A stretch of 20,294 bases of DNA from a virus. Each line of letters starts with the position of its first letter. Position 1 is the first letter of the stretch. A program made the position numbers and the translations under genes. The notes beneath the pieces are model-generated. The model was not told the DNA's origin. It saw nothing but the letters and a program-made list of their open reading frames with translations, and made no database searches. Below are positions 1 to 5,741 of this stretch, piece after piece. The DNA is taken from the IMG/VR virus record IMGVR_UViG_3300024520_000606, positions 1-20,294 of that record. One strand, 5' to 3'.

Positions 1-181
1 CCTTTATCTGAGTTCTTAACTCAAGACCTTCTTTGCCTTCAGTAAGGTACTGGTCGTTTTCCTTCAACCAAGCGATTAGCTTAGTCGGGTTAATCACAAG
101 ACTCGCTTTCACGAAATCAGGTGTTTTCTCGTTAGGTGTAAAGACGTTTACTCCGTCTATAAATACTACTTTGTTTTCCAT
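1..181 (-). CDS. Small protein of the recombination module, 3' end cut by the window edge
   Basis: An open frame starts at an ATG (179-181) and runs off the left edge, giving about 60 residues beginning MENKVVFIDGVNVF. Its start overlaps the stop codon of the YqaJ-type nuclease gene (TAATG), so the two are almost certainly translated as a coupled pair. The visible part contains PNEKTPDFVKASL, VINPTKLIAWLKEN and a charged stretch. I recall similar small proteins next to recombination and single-strand DNA-binding genes in Bacteroidota phages, but I cannot assign a biochemical function. Position and coupling suggest a role in DNA replication or recombination; that is inference from neighbours only. 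Confidence 0.75.
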   Translation of the reverse strand, partial: MENKVVFIDGVNVFTPNEKTPDFVKASLVINPTKLIAWLKENDQYLTEGKEGLELRTQIK

Positions 182-798
182 TATTTTGGGTTTATTAAGT
201 TACTAAGGTAATCATTTGCAAATTCTAAGCGTTCTCTGAGTTGCTCTTGCATTTCAAGGTCTTGCTCTACTCTAATCTCAATCAGTTTAAAGCGTTCGTC
301 CTTGATGCGTGGGTCGAAGCTAACGAACCGACAAGCTACCGCTCCAGTTGCCAGCATTTGCCCTTGCATCTGCCACATATACTTAGGGTCTATGTAACCT
401 TCAAAGGCAGTCTTGAGATGGTTGCTGGTGTTATACGGGCACTTGATTTCTATAAGTTCCCCGTTGACCATTCCGTCAGGACTTGCGCCTGAGTATTCGT
501 TAATCGGAACGAACGGCATCTCTTCAATGGTTAACCCAGTAGTCTCTTGGAAGTAAGCCTTGCAGATTGGTTCGTTTTCAGTCCCCCAGTCTAATGCGGC
601 TCCAAAGATTTCCTTTCGTTCTTCCGTCAAGAGTTCTGCTGCCTTCTCGTAAATGTAGCTTACTGCGGTTGCCCCTAGTACTTCATCTTTCTTTCGAGCG
701 TTGGTCATAAGTTCCCCGAATCGGGAAGCGGTAAACTTCCCCATTCTTTGCTTGTGCCATTCGTCAGTTCGTTGTTCTGTAAATAGTTCTTCTAACAT
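181..798 (-). CDS. YqaJ/lambda-exonuclease-family phage nuclease
   Basis: This 205-residue protein looks like a YqaJ-type viral recombinase, the alkaline exonuclease family (PD-(D/E)XK fold) that resects double-stranded DNA ends for single-strand annealing. Visible motifs in order are W14 and R18 in a DEWHKQR segment, TASRFGEL (residues 23-30), WGTENEP (71-77), the metal-binding aspartate in SPDG (D108), the E117-I-K119 catalytic pair in LIEIKCP, and a Gln-rich helix QMQGQML (143-149) matching the conserved glutamine of the family. Length is normal for phage members. The start follows the DUF551 gene stop by one base, and the stop overlaps the next gene. Two genes upstream is a candidate annealing protein, giving a Red-like pair. 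Family assignment is firm; its exact role in this phage is inferred. Confidence 0.9.
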   Translation of the reverse strand: MLEELFTEQRTDEWHKQRMGKFTASRFGELMTNARKKDEVLGATAVSYIYEKAAELLTEERKEIFGAALDWGTENEPICKAYFQETTGLTIEEMPFVPINEYSGASPDGMVNGELIEIKCPYNTSNHLKTAFEGYIDPKYMWQMQGQMLATGAVACRFVSFDPRIKDERFKLIEIRVEQDLEMQEQLRERLEFANDYLSNLINPK

Positions 799-799
799 C

Positions 800-991
800 T
801 TATTGTTCTTTTGGTGGTTCAGGTAGTGGCATCCAATGGGTAACGTATGAACCGTCCATAATCCACCCAGACTCTAAGTTTCTCCAGTCATTCCCAGAGA
901 TATATGCTATACTAATATCTCCGCGAAATTCAAACACTAAAACGTCATCTTCTTTTTCAGGCAATCTATCCTTTACATCTATCCATTCCAT
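800..991 (-). CDS. DUF551 domain protein
   Basis: The protein shows the DUF551 signature: MEWIDVKDRLPE at the start, a VLVF strand, a central Trp-rich segment, and VTHWMPLPEPP near the end. I chose the ATG at 989-991 (63 residues) because it is where the DUF551 domain begins and it follows the stop of the upstream gene by one base, a typical re-initiation arrangement. An ATG at 1030 would add 13 residues overlapping the upstream gene. DUF551 proteins are common small phage proteins with no established function. Here it sits between a putative annealing protein and the exonuclease, so it may be an accessory of DNA metabolism, but nothing in the sequence shows that. Confidence 0.85.
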   Translation of the reverse strand: MEWIDVKDRLPEKEDDVLVFEFRGDISIAYISGNDWRNLESGWIMDGSYVTHWMPLPEPPKEQ

Positions 992-992
992 C

Positions 993-1394
993 TTACTTGC
1001 GTTTAAAGTCGTCCGATTCATCTTCGCCAAATACTCCTACTTCGTAAAGCCCTGAGAGTTTTAGAACCACTCTTGACAAGGCTCGTTTCTCAGCCATAGC
1101 AACTGGGTATTTTTGTCTTGTGTTATCAGGTGCGGACTCTCCGAAGGTTTCCATTTGAACGGGTAAGCCGTTACCGTTAGACATCTCGCCAGTTGCTTTG
1201 ATAACTACGTGTTTAAGGTCTTCCGATAAGCTGACTACTTCATAGCTAACTCTGATACACTTGTGCGCTTGGATGCGCTCAATGCCTTGTCGGGTTATAA
1301 TTACAAAGCCTTGTGGGCTTTTGAAAAAGTGGTCTTTGTTTAGACCGTTTTCTTTTGCGAGACTCGTAAGCCTCTCTTTCTGCGTTTCGTTCAT
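993..1394 (-). CDS. Putative single-strand annealing or DNA-binding protein (Rad52-like pattern)
   Basis: A 133-residue soluble protein. The middle is beta-strand rich (CIRVSYEVVSLSEDLKHVV, then IKATGEMSNGNG), followed by the helix YPVAMAEKRALSRVVLKLSG and an acidic tail GVFGEDESDDFKRK. An ATGE-type strand followed by an AEKRA helix is reminiscent of Rad52/Sak/Erf-like annealing proteins (MAETRAK-type helix), and the gene lies two genes before a lambda-exonuclease-type nuclease, as annealing proteins often do. The protein is short for that family, so it may be a reduced member or a related DNA-binding protein. The ATG at 1392-1394 is preceded by an A-rich leader and a candidate promoter. The gene is clear; the function is a moderate-to-low confidence inference. 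Confidence 0.8.
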   Translation of the reverse strand: MNETQKERLTSLAKENGLNKDHFFKSPQGFVIITRQGIERIQAHKCIRVSYEVVSLSEDLKHVVIKATGEMSNGNGLPVQMETFGESAPDNTRQKYPVAMAEKRALSRVVLKLSGLYEVGVFGEDESDDFKRK

Positions 1395-1403
1395 CGTTCT
1401 GTT
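1389..1403 (-). repeat. 15-bp start-region repeat, copy A (leader plus first codons)
   Basis: On the minus strand AACAGAACGATGAAC spans the start codon of the putative annealing gene. The same 15 bases span the start codon of the gene at 1421-1669. It supports both start choices and may be a shared translation initiation element. Confidence 0.6.
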
Positions 1404-1415
1404 TTTGATGTTTAT

Positions 1416-1446
1416 TAAAGTTACGAATTTAAAGTTTGAATGTCAA
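1416..1446 (-). promoter_or_regulatory. Candidate Bacteroidota-type promoter before the annealing-like gene
   Basis: On the minus strand a TTG (1446-1444) is followed after 20 bases by TAACTTTA (1423-1416), five of six matches to the TAnnTTTG -7 element known from Bacteroidota. The start codon lies about 22 bases further on. It overlaps the last codons of the preceding small gene. This is a motif match only. Confidence 0.35.
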
Positions 1447-1669
1447 CCGCCGTTCTTTTGCAATCGTCATAAATACGAATAAAAGTGTAAGCCGATGACT
1501 TGATAGGCTTTGCTCTTGAATGCTTTACAATTTGCCAAAACTCGTTAGAGTCTGCGCTTATTGTTCCGCCACCGCATTGCAATTTCTGTATTGCTTTGTC
1601 TGCTAGTTTACGGGAGAATGCTGGTATCTGCATATCTGAAAGTCGCTCTTGAAATGTTAAGTGGTTCAT
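1421..1669 (-). CDS. Small unknown early-region protein
   Basis: I place the start at the ATG at 1667-1669, giving an 82-residue protein beginning MNHLTFQERLSDM. A longer reading to 1726 would translate the 36-bp promoter-like repeat and is rejected. The protein is soluble, mostly helical, with a Gly-rich QCGGGTISAD segment, a WQIVKHSRAKPIKSSAYTFIRIYDDCKR stretch split by basic residues, and several Cys. No family is recognised. It is expressed as the first gene after a promoter-like repeat and lies upstream of the recombination genes, so it is probably an early or middle gene; small genes in such positions often act on the host, but that is inference. Confidence 0.65.
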   Translation of the reverse strand: MNHLTFQERLSDMQIPAFSRKLADKAIQKLQCGGGTISADSNEFWQIVKHSRAKPIKSSAYTFIRIYDDCKRTAVDIQTLNS

Positions 1670-1678
1670 CGTTCTGTT
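1664..1678 (-). repeat. 15-bp start-region repeat, copy B (leader plus first codons)
   Basis: Identical to the 15 bases across the start of the annealing-like gene (AACAGAACGATGAAC on the minus strand). It covers the ATG at 1667-1669 and supports that start over the upstream one. Confidence 0.6.
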
Positions 1679-1692
1679 ATTAAATGTTTCGA

Positions 1693-1728
1693 CAAATATA
1701 TAAATAACCTTTTGAATAATCACCATAC
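1693..1728 (-). promoter_or_regulatory. 36-bp promoter-like direct repeat, copy 1
   Basis: The 36 bases are identical to 2116-2151 and lie in the same orientation relative to the downstream gene. On the minus strand the element ends in TATATTTG (1700-1693), a perfect TAnnTTTG -7 match; the start codon of the next gene is 24 bases beyond. No clear TTTG lies at the usual -33 spacing, so an activator or a phage-encoded factor may be needed. It contains the short direct repeats AATAA and GAATAAT (plus strand), which could be a protein-binding site. The stop codon of the 1720-1911 gene lies inside it. Confidence 0.65.
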
Positions 1729-1911
1729 CAATGCGTTTTTTTTTAGAAGTTTTTTTGCCTCCATCATTCCGCTCAATGTATAAACGTCTATTTTATACAA
1801 CTCTGCTAATTGAAAAACCTTGTGTAGCTGGTCAGAGTAGAACCAAACGACCTCGCCACTTCGCAAAGTGTGAGCCTCGTATAACTGACCTCTTTCGTCT
1901 ACTTTTCCCAT
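1720..1911 (-). CDS. Small unknown early-region protein
   Basis: A 63-residue open frame beginning MGKVDERGQLYEAH, with a RSGEVVWFYSDQLHKVFQLA segment and a basic helical end (MEAKKLLKKNALVW). The start overlaps the stop of the upstream small gene by 13 bases, so the two form a coupled pair. The stop lies within copy 1 of the 36-bp repeat. The sequence is soluble with no signal peptide or recognised motif. It may be a small DNA- or protein-binding factor; I cannot assign a function. Strand, coupling and composition support it as a real gene. Confidence 0.6.
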   Translation of the reverse strand: MGKVDERGQLYEAHTLRSGEVVWFYSDQLHKVFQLAELYKIDVYTLSGMMEAKKLLKKNALVW

Positions 1912-2090
1912 TGTACACCGTTCCAGTTATAAGTGAAAGACTTTTCAAGAACTCCGTTCACAAACTGTTGAACTGTGACGTTTGAAACAACACCTACTTT
2001 TTCAAGTCGGTTCATTTCTTCTTGAGTTTCTACAAATGTAGATTTCCATTCTGAAACTCCTTTTGGCGATGTGATAAGAAAAGCATTCAT
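1899..2090 (-). CDS. Small unknown early-region protein
   Basis: I place the start at the ATG at 2088-2090, giving 63 residues beginning MNAFLITSPKGVSEW. The frame is open to 2153, but that extension would translate the 36-bp promoter-like repeat. Starting at 2090, the leader from the -7 element is 25 bases, nearly the same as for the other gene downstream of a repeat copy. The protein is beta-rich (VSNVTVQQFVNGVLEKSFTY, then NWNGVQWEK) with an acidic helix in the middle (TQEEMNRLEKVG). No family recognised. Confidence 0.6.
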   Translation of the reverse strand: MNAFLITSPKGVSEWKSTFVETQEEMNRLEKVGVVSNVTVQQFVNGVLEKSFTYNWNGVQWEK

Positions 2091-2115
2091 AGCGTGTCCG
2101 TTTTTAATGACACCC

Positions 2116-2151
2116 CAAATATATAAATAACCTTTTGAATAATCACCATAC
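2116..2151 (-). promoter_or_regulatory. 36-bp promoter-like direct repeat, copy 2
   Basis: Identical over 36 bases to 1693-1728. On the minus strand it ends in TATATTTG (2123-2116), a perfect TAnnTTTG element, 25 bases before the start at 2090. It marks the junction between the late region (structural, lysis) and the DNA-metabolism region. The 34-base gap to the next gene upstream holds only AT-rich sequence. Confidence 0.65.
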
Positions 2152-2187
2152 AAAGCAAAGTTTTTTCAAATTATTTTTATTCTGAAC

Positions 2188-2388
2188 TTAATTCTGTCGA
2201 GAATAGGCGTTTAAAATAGCCTCTTGGTTTAACTCTATCTCACGGTTACGCTCCTCCGCGCTAACTGCCGCATCAAAGATAACGTCTTGAGTCTCCTCTA
2301 ACTGGCTGACTTTATAACCTATATAAAGAAGGAGCCCGACAACCAGTAAAAGAAGGCAAACGGAAACGGTTAGTAAGAAGATTATCAT
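2188..2388 (-). CDS. Small single-span membrane protein
   Basis: A 66-residue protein with an N-terminal hydrophobic segment of about 20 residues (2-24, Leu/Val-rich) followed by a charged helical domain (QLEETQDVIFDAAVSAEER) that may form a coiled coil. The start overlaps the stop of the metallophosphoesterase gene by four bases (ATGA), so it belongs to the late operon. It is the last gene before the promoter-like repeat. Possible roles are a second holin-like or lysis-regulating protein or a small inner-membrane protein; the sequence does not decide. Confidence 0.75.
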   Translation of the reverse strand: MIIFLLTVSVCLLLLVVGLLLYIGYKVSQLEETQDVIFDAAVSAEERNREIELNQEAILNAYSRQN

Positions 2389-3098
2389 AATTCCATTAGT
2401 TCATTAATTACAGTCTTGCCACCTATTACAACGGCACAACCAATTGCTGGCTTCTTTCCACGTTTGGCGTAAGCGAAAGCGTACTTGTCGAAGTCAATTC
2501 CGCAACCGACCTGAGTACCGAATACTTTAAAGTTCTGACCAACGTACCATTCCGAATAGCATTGAGTATGAAGATGTCCTTGAACCGTGCTTTGCATATC
2601 TGCGCGGCACTTAGTCCGAGCCGTTCCAGCTTCACCGTGAACGTACTGCACTCCATCGTAAGCCACCCTATCAACAAATCGCCAAGTCGGAGCGTTCAAG
2701 ACTTCGTTAAATGATTTAATCCACGCCTTCGGAATGCCGCCTGAGAAAGCCTTTCTTGAGATTATACGGTCGTGGTTTCCTATTGTTACGTCTGCAACTG
2801 GGAAAGCCTCCACCCATCTTTGAAGTCTTTGTATTGCAAGTTCAAGTTCTTGCCCTCCGCCTAAACCGTCTGGGTCTGTCTCGTGGAAACTTGAATAATG
2901 AGAATCAATGCAGTCGCCAATAAAAACCACTTGGTTACAGTTGTGCTTTCGGTAAGTGTCCTTGCAGAAGTCAAGGTAACCATCTAAACAAAACGGCTCG
3001 TGGAGGTCTCCTATTACTAAGATTCTACGCTCCTTCCGGGTTAGGTTATTCCAAGCAACTAGCATTTGCCCCTTAATTCGAGGTCTAAAGTCGCTCAT
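2385..3098 (-). CDS. Calcineurin-like metallophosphoesterase
   Basis: The 237-residue protein has the full metal-binding set of the calcineurin-like phosphoesterase fold: GDLHEP (D31, H33), GDCIDSH (D62), GNHDR (N108, H109), VHGEAG (H154) and GHLHTQ (H175, H177). These ligands bind two divalent metals and hydrolyse phosphomono- or diesters. Phage members include protein phosphatases, nucleases and cyclic-nucleotide or cap-related enzymes, and nothing here tells which. The gene overlaps its neighbours by four bases on each side (ATGA), placing it in the same transcription unit as the lysis genes. It is complete, without signal peptide, so probably cytoplasmic. Confidence 0.9.
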   Translation of the reverse strand: MSDFRPRIKGQMLVAWNNLTRKERRILVIGDLHEPFCLDGYLDFCKDTYRKHNCNQVVFIGDCIDSHYSSFHETDPDGLGGGQELELAIQRLQRWVEAFPVADVTIGNHDRIISRKAFSGGIPKAWIKSFNEVLNAPTWRFVDRVAYDGVQYVHGEAGTARTKCRADMQSTVQGHLHTQCYSEWYVGQNFKVFGTQVGCGIDFDKYAFAYAKRGKKPAIGCAVVIGGKTVINELMEL

Positions 3099-3289
3099 TG
3101 TGCCTGAACTATGTCCGCAAACTCAGCGTCTAGCGAACGAATTTCCCGTAGCAACTCCGCCCATTTAATCTTAACCTCAAAGCGTTCTAAATCAGTAGAC
3201 TCAGTACCAAGATTAGCTTGATTAGAAGCGTTCTTTTGTAGCAATTTGTCTATTGCTTCTCTTGTTATTGGGTTAGTATGGTATATCAT
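3095..3289 (-). CDS. Small unknown helical protein
   Basis: A 64-residue soluble, helical protein (IDKLLQKNASNQANL, then ERFEVKIKWAELLREIRSLD). Both ends overlap neighbours by ATGA junctions: its start with the stop of the spanin-like gene and its stop with the metallophosphoesterase start. It has no membrane segment or lipobox, so it is unlikely to be an outer-membrane spanin subunit. Function unknown. Confidence 0.7.
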   Translation of the reverse strand: MIYHTNPITREAIDKLLQKNASNQANLGTESTDLERFEVKIKWAELLREIRSLDAEFADIVQAQ

Positions 3290-3873
3290 CTGTTTATAAT
3301 GTTTCGACCAACGCCAACGCCTACAAAGTGTTGACCGTTAAAGCCATAGTTTGCGCTAATGTAAGTTCTTTTTATAGTTACTTGTAATCCAAGCCCAAAC
3401 AAAGGAGTGTAATTTTCGACAAAATCGCTCTGAAGCCCGACCAGTCCGTGAACGCCTAACGCCCACCCTAAAGGTTTCTTCCGTAATTCTACTTTCAAGT
3501 TCTCGGTTCTGTTCTGATAGTTGCTCCAAGTTAATCTAATGTCGTTTACTGTCGTGTCGTAGTTGGCTATCTCTGTCAGCCACGTTTCCACTATCTTAAA
3601 AGTGTCTATCAATAACATTGTATCTAAGCGAATAACTATTCTATCTTGGTAGATAGTGTCCCTTTGTGTTATTACTTTCTTAGAGACAAAGCGAACGGTA
3701 TCGGTGCGCCATCTGTCAACGTATTCAATAGTCGGGACTGGCTTCTCTATTACCTTTGTTATGGTTTTAGCTTCTGAGTTGCAGCCTTGCCAAGCCACTA
3801 TAAGACCAAGCAAGAAAGCAAGAATGTAAGGAAGAAACTCCTTAACTAAACGTATTGCGATGTCCCTTCCCAA
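3286..3873 (-). CDS. Membrane-anchored spanin-like protein
   Basis: The 195-residue protein begins with a positive segment and one hydrophobic span (about residues 14-29), ending in GC31NSEAK. It is followed by a charged, strand-rich periplasmic region (YVDRWRTDTVRFVSKK and similar) and a Gly/aromatic-rich end (WALGVHGLVGLQSDF, then LFGLGLQVTIKRTYISANYG, FVGVGVGRN) that looks like outer-membrane beta-strands. It overlaps the lysozyme gene by 28 bases in another frame, as spanin genes often do. The start is TTG at 3873; no ATG precedes the membrane span, so the start is uncertain. C31 gives a poor lipobox (WQGC), so a lipoprotein is possible but not favoured. Spanin function is inferred from position and layout. 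Confidence 0.7.
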   Translation of the reverse strand: MGRDIAIRLVKEFLPYILAFLLGLIVAWQGCNSEAKTITKVIEKPVPTIEYVDRWRTDTVRFVSKKVITQRDTIYQDRIVIRLDTMLLIDTFKIVETWLTEIANYDTTVNDIRLTWSNYQNRTENLKVELRKKPLGWALGVHGLVGLQSDFVENYTPLFGLGLQVTIKRTYISANYGFNGQHFVGVGVGRNIINR

Positions 3874-4334
3874 ACTGCGACTTCTTCTTCTCTTCTTCGG
3901 ATTAAACCTTTAAGAACTCTTCCTCCTCCTTTGTTCCATCTTCTGAACTGGCTCGGTATTTCTGAATAGTTAGGGTTTGAATTTAACCAAGCTAATAAAG
4001 TAGACTTTGAGAAGTTGCCGATTCCTACATTATATGTAAACGAAATTAGAGCGGCTAATTTGTGCGCTGGTAGTTTGACCTCCACAACATTCTTTACTTG
4101 CTTCTCTACGCTCTTTATAGTGTCCAGTAGCATCTTCTCCGCTTCCTTCTTGGTTATGTCTGAGTCGTCCATCGTAACCCGTTCACCGTTGGCGTACATT
4201 GTATTACCGTAGCCTATGGTTGGAATGTTAGCCGGGCACAAATAAGGTTCTGAAGAATAGCCCTCAAACTCTTTTATTACCTCTGCGGCTATCTTTGCCG
4301 CGTTTGCTCTTGGTTTCTTCTTTGCAGTTTCCAT
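3846..4334 (-). CDS. T4-type (GH24) lysozyme, phage endolysin
   Basis: This 162-residue protein is a glycoside hydrolase family 24 muramidase that cuts the glycan chain of peptidoglycan at lysis. The catalytic triad has the spacing E24-8-C33-5-T39 (EFEGYSSEPYLCPANIPTIG), the cysteine version known from some lambdoid endolysins in place of Asp. Later segments fit the family: the helix LPAHKLAALISFTYNVGIGN, FRRWNKGGGRVLKGLIRRR and the ending EEVAVWEG. The N-terminal 15 residues are basic (AKKKPRA) and not a hydrophobic signal, so export relies on the holin. It lies downstream of a holin-like gene and overlaps the spanin-like gene. Confidence 0.93.
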   Translation of the reverse strand: METAKKKPRANAAKIAAEVIKEFEGYSSEPYLCPANIPTIGYGNTMYANGERVTMDDSDITKKEAEKMLLDTIKSVEKQVKNVVEVKLPAHKLAALISFTYNVGIGNFSKSTLLAWLNSNPNYSEIPSQFRRWNKGGGRVLKGLIRRREEEVAVWEGTSQYV

Positions 4335-4373
4335 TTGTACACTTACATTCTACGGGTTGCCAAGCGCACCACT

Positions 4374-4601
4374 TTACATTTTGCAACGGTTCTCTTTAAG
4401 TTCGCCTCTCATCTCAACTAACGCTTTCGTGTTATCGGCAATTACATCGCTGAACTTGTCAACGTGTTTGTCATTCGCCTCTTGCCAATCCTTCCGTTCA
4501 TCTCTATGGATGTCTGTCAGCTTGTTTAAATAGAAGATAAGGACACCCAAAAAGACCCCAGCTATACCGTACTGCGTAAACGCTTCGATTAGTATTTCCA
4601 T
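4374..4601 (-). CDS. Holin-like small membrane protein
   Basis: A 75-residue protein with one hydrophobic span near the N-terminus (about residues 10-28, GIAGVFLGVLIFYLNKL) and a long charged, coiled-coil-like tail (HRDERKDWQEANDKHVDK and on). Single-span proteins with a charged tail (BhlA-like holins) are common before endolysin genes. The start overlaps the stop of the gene upstream by one base; a 39-base gap without an evident signal separates it from the lysozyme gene. Holin activity is inferred from topology and position. Confidence 0.7.
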   Translation of the reverse strand: MEILIEAFTQYGIAGVFLGVLIFYLNKLTDIHRDERKDWQEANDKHVDKFSDVIADNTKALVEMRGELKENRCKM

Positions 4602-4816
4602 TATAACACTAAGTTTCCTTGTTCGTCAATCTCAGGAACAATGCCCCAAACTAATAACTCAGCAATCCATTGCTCTTCGTCAGTAAATTCGTCAAAAATC
4701 CAAATCGTTTCAAACACTTGGTTTGGCTCAACCCATCCGTAGCTTTTAACTTCGGTTCGCTCGTCATCGAAACAGATGTAATAGGTTCTGACTGAAGGGT
4801 ATTTAATTTCGTTCAT
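4601..4816 (-). CDS. Small unknown acidic protein
   Basis: A 71-residue acidic protein (TYYICFDDERTEVKSYG, FETIWIFDEFTDEEQWIAE, PEIDEQGNLVL). It has no membrane span. It lies between the putative adhesin gene and the holin gene, with a one-base overlap downstream. Small proteins in this position in tail-fibre regions can be fibre chaperones, but I see no recognisable motif, so function is unknown. Confidence 0.7.
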   Translation of the reverse strand: MNEIKYPSVRTYYICFDDERTEVKSYGWVEPNQVFETIWIFDEFTDEEQWIAELLVWGIVPEIDEQGNLVL

Positions 4817-4826
4817 CTTGTTTTAT

Positions 4827-5741
4827 TTATGCTGCTCCACCGTCTGTAATGCCGCCCCACTTAGCGATGAGGCTTGTTCGTGCTGCTTCGGCTGCTCCTC
4901 CCGATGTGTATTTACTGCCGCCAAAGTTTACTGTGCCCGAGTAAGACATTGCTCCTTGTGCATCCCAAGCAATTAGTAGAGCATCATAGTTAGCAGTTGA
5001 TAATGTTACATCACTCATAAAGTTTCCGAAAGCCGTAACCTGACCAACAACCCAACTGCTTATATCTTGGTCAAATAAATAGTTGCGAAAAAACATCACA
5101 AGCATATCTGTTATGTTTGACGTGTCCCAAGTCGATAAGTCTTGGTTAAAGTTGTAGCAATAAGCAAACATTCTCCTAGTGTTTGTGGCATTAGTCATGT
5201 CCCAAGTAGACAACGGCTGGTCAAATAAGTAGCACGTTTCAAAACAACCCGAATTGTTTCCACTTGACCCGAATATTTCAACGCTAGACACATCCCAATT
5301 TGAAATATCACCGTTGAATATGGAACATTTTGAGAAAGTATAAGCCAATGAAGTTGTGGAAATTATAGGTGCGTCAGTTGCTGAAATATTTAGATTCGAA
5401 CAACCGTAAAAAGTGCTGGTGTTCGCTATATCAAATGTTCCCCAATTGCTTACGTCTGTAATTTTCCGTCTATCACCAGAGTTTGCAAAACGAAAGGTGT
5501 TAATAGTTCCCGAAATGGTAACCGTATAAGTACCACCAGCGGCATAAGTATGTGTATTAGTTGTATCAATATTTCCATCGCCCCAATCAACAGTAGGTCC
5601 AGCAGTCATAGGTAATACAATAGTGTCACTTGCCGACCCAGCTTGAGTAGTGTCCCAAGTTGAAACAAAATCGGGATTAGGTGCAGCACCCCCACCGCCT
5701 CCGCGAATTGGTCGAAGTCCTATTTTAGAACTGCCTATCAT
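4827..5741 (-). CDS. PKD plus BspA-like (DUF285) repeat protein, putative receptor-binding tail protein
   Basis: The 304-residue protein has a short basic N-terminus with a Gly-rich linker (residues 14-18), then a PKD-like Ig fold with VDWGDGN (51-57) and TYTVTISG (71-78). A BspA/DUF285-type repeat region follows with units FNGDISNWDVS (142), FDQPLSTWD (173), FNQDLSTWDTS (198) and FDQDISSWVV (223). The C-terminus is a small Gly/Ala-rich domain. BspA repeats are known in bacterial surface adhesins, and PKD domains bind glycans or proteins. No signal peptide is present, consistent with a virion protein. Its four-base overlap with the gene upstream and its place after the head-tail connectors suggest a receptor-binding fibre; this is inference. 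Confidence 0.8.
   Translation of the reverse strand: MIGSSKIGLRPIRGGGGGAAPNPDFVSTWDTTQAGSASDTIVLPMTAGPTVDWGDGNIDTTNTHTYAAGGTYTVTISGTINTFRFANSGDRRKITDVSNWGTFDIANTSTFYGCSNLNISATDAPIISTTSLAYTFSKCSIFNGDISNWDVSSVEIFGSSGNNSGCFETCYLFDQPLSTWDMTNATNTRRMFAYCYNFNQDLSTWDTSNITDMLVMFFRNYLFDQDISSWVVGQVTAFGNFMSDVTLSTANYDALLIAWDAQGAMSYSGTVNFGGSKYTSGGAAEAARTSLIAKWGGITDGGAA

Noticed and set aside
2091-2153. N-terminal extension of the small gene at 1899-2090
   Set aside because: It would translate the 36-bp repeat in one frame, while the other copy would be read in a different frame; the identity at DNA level indicates a non-coding element.
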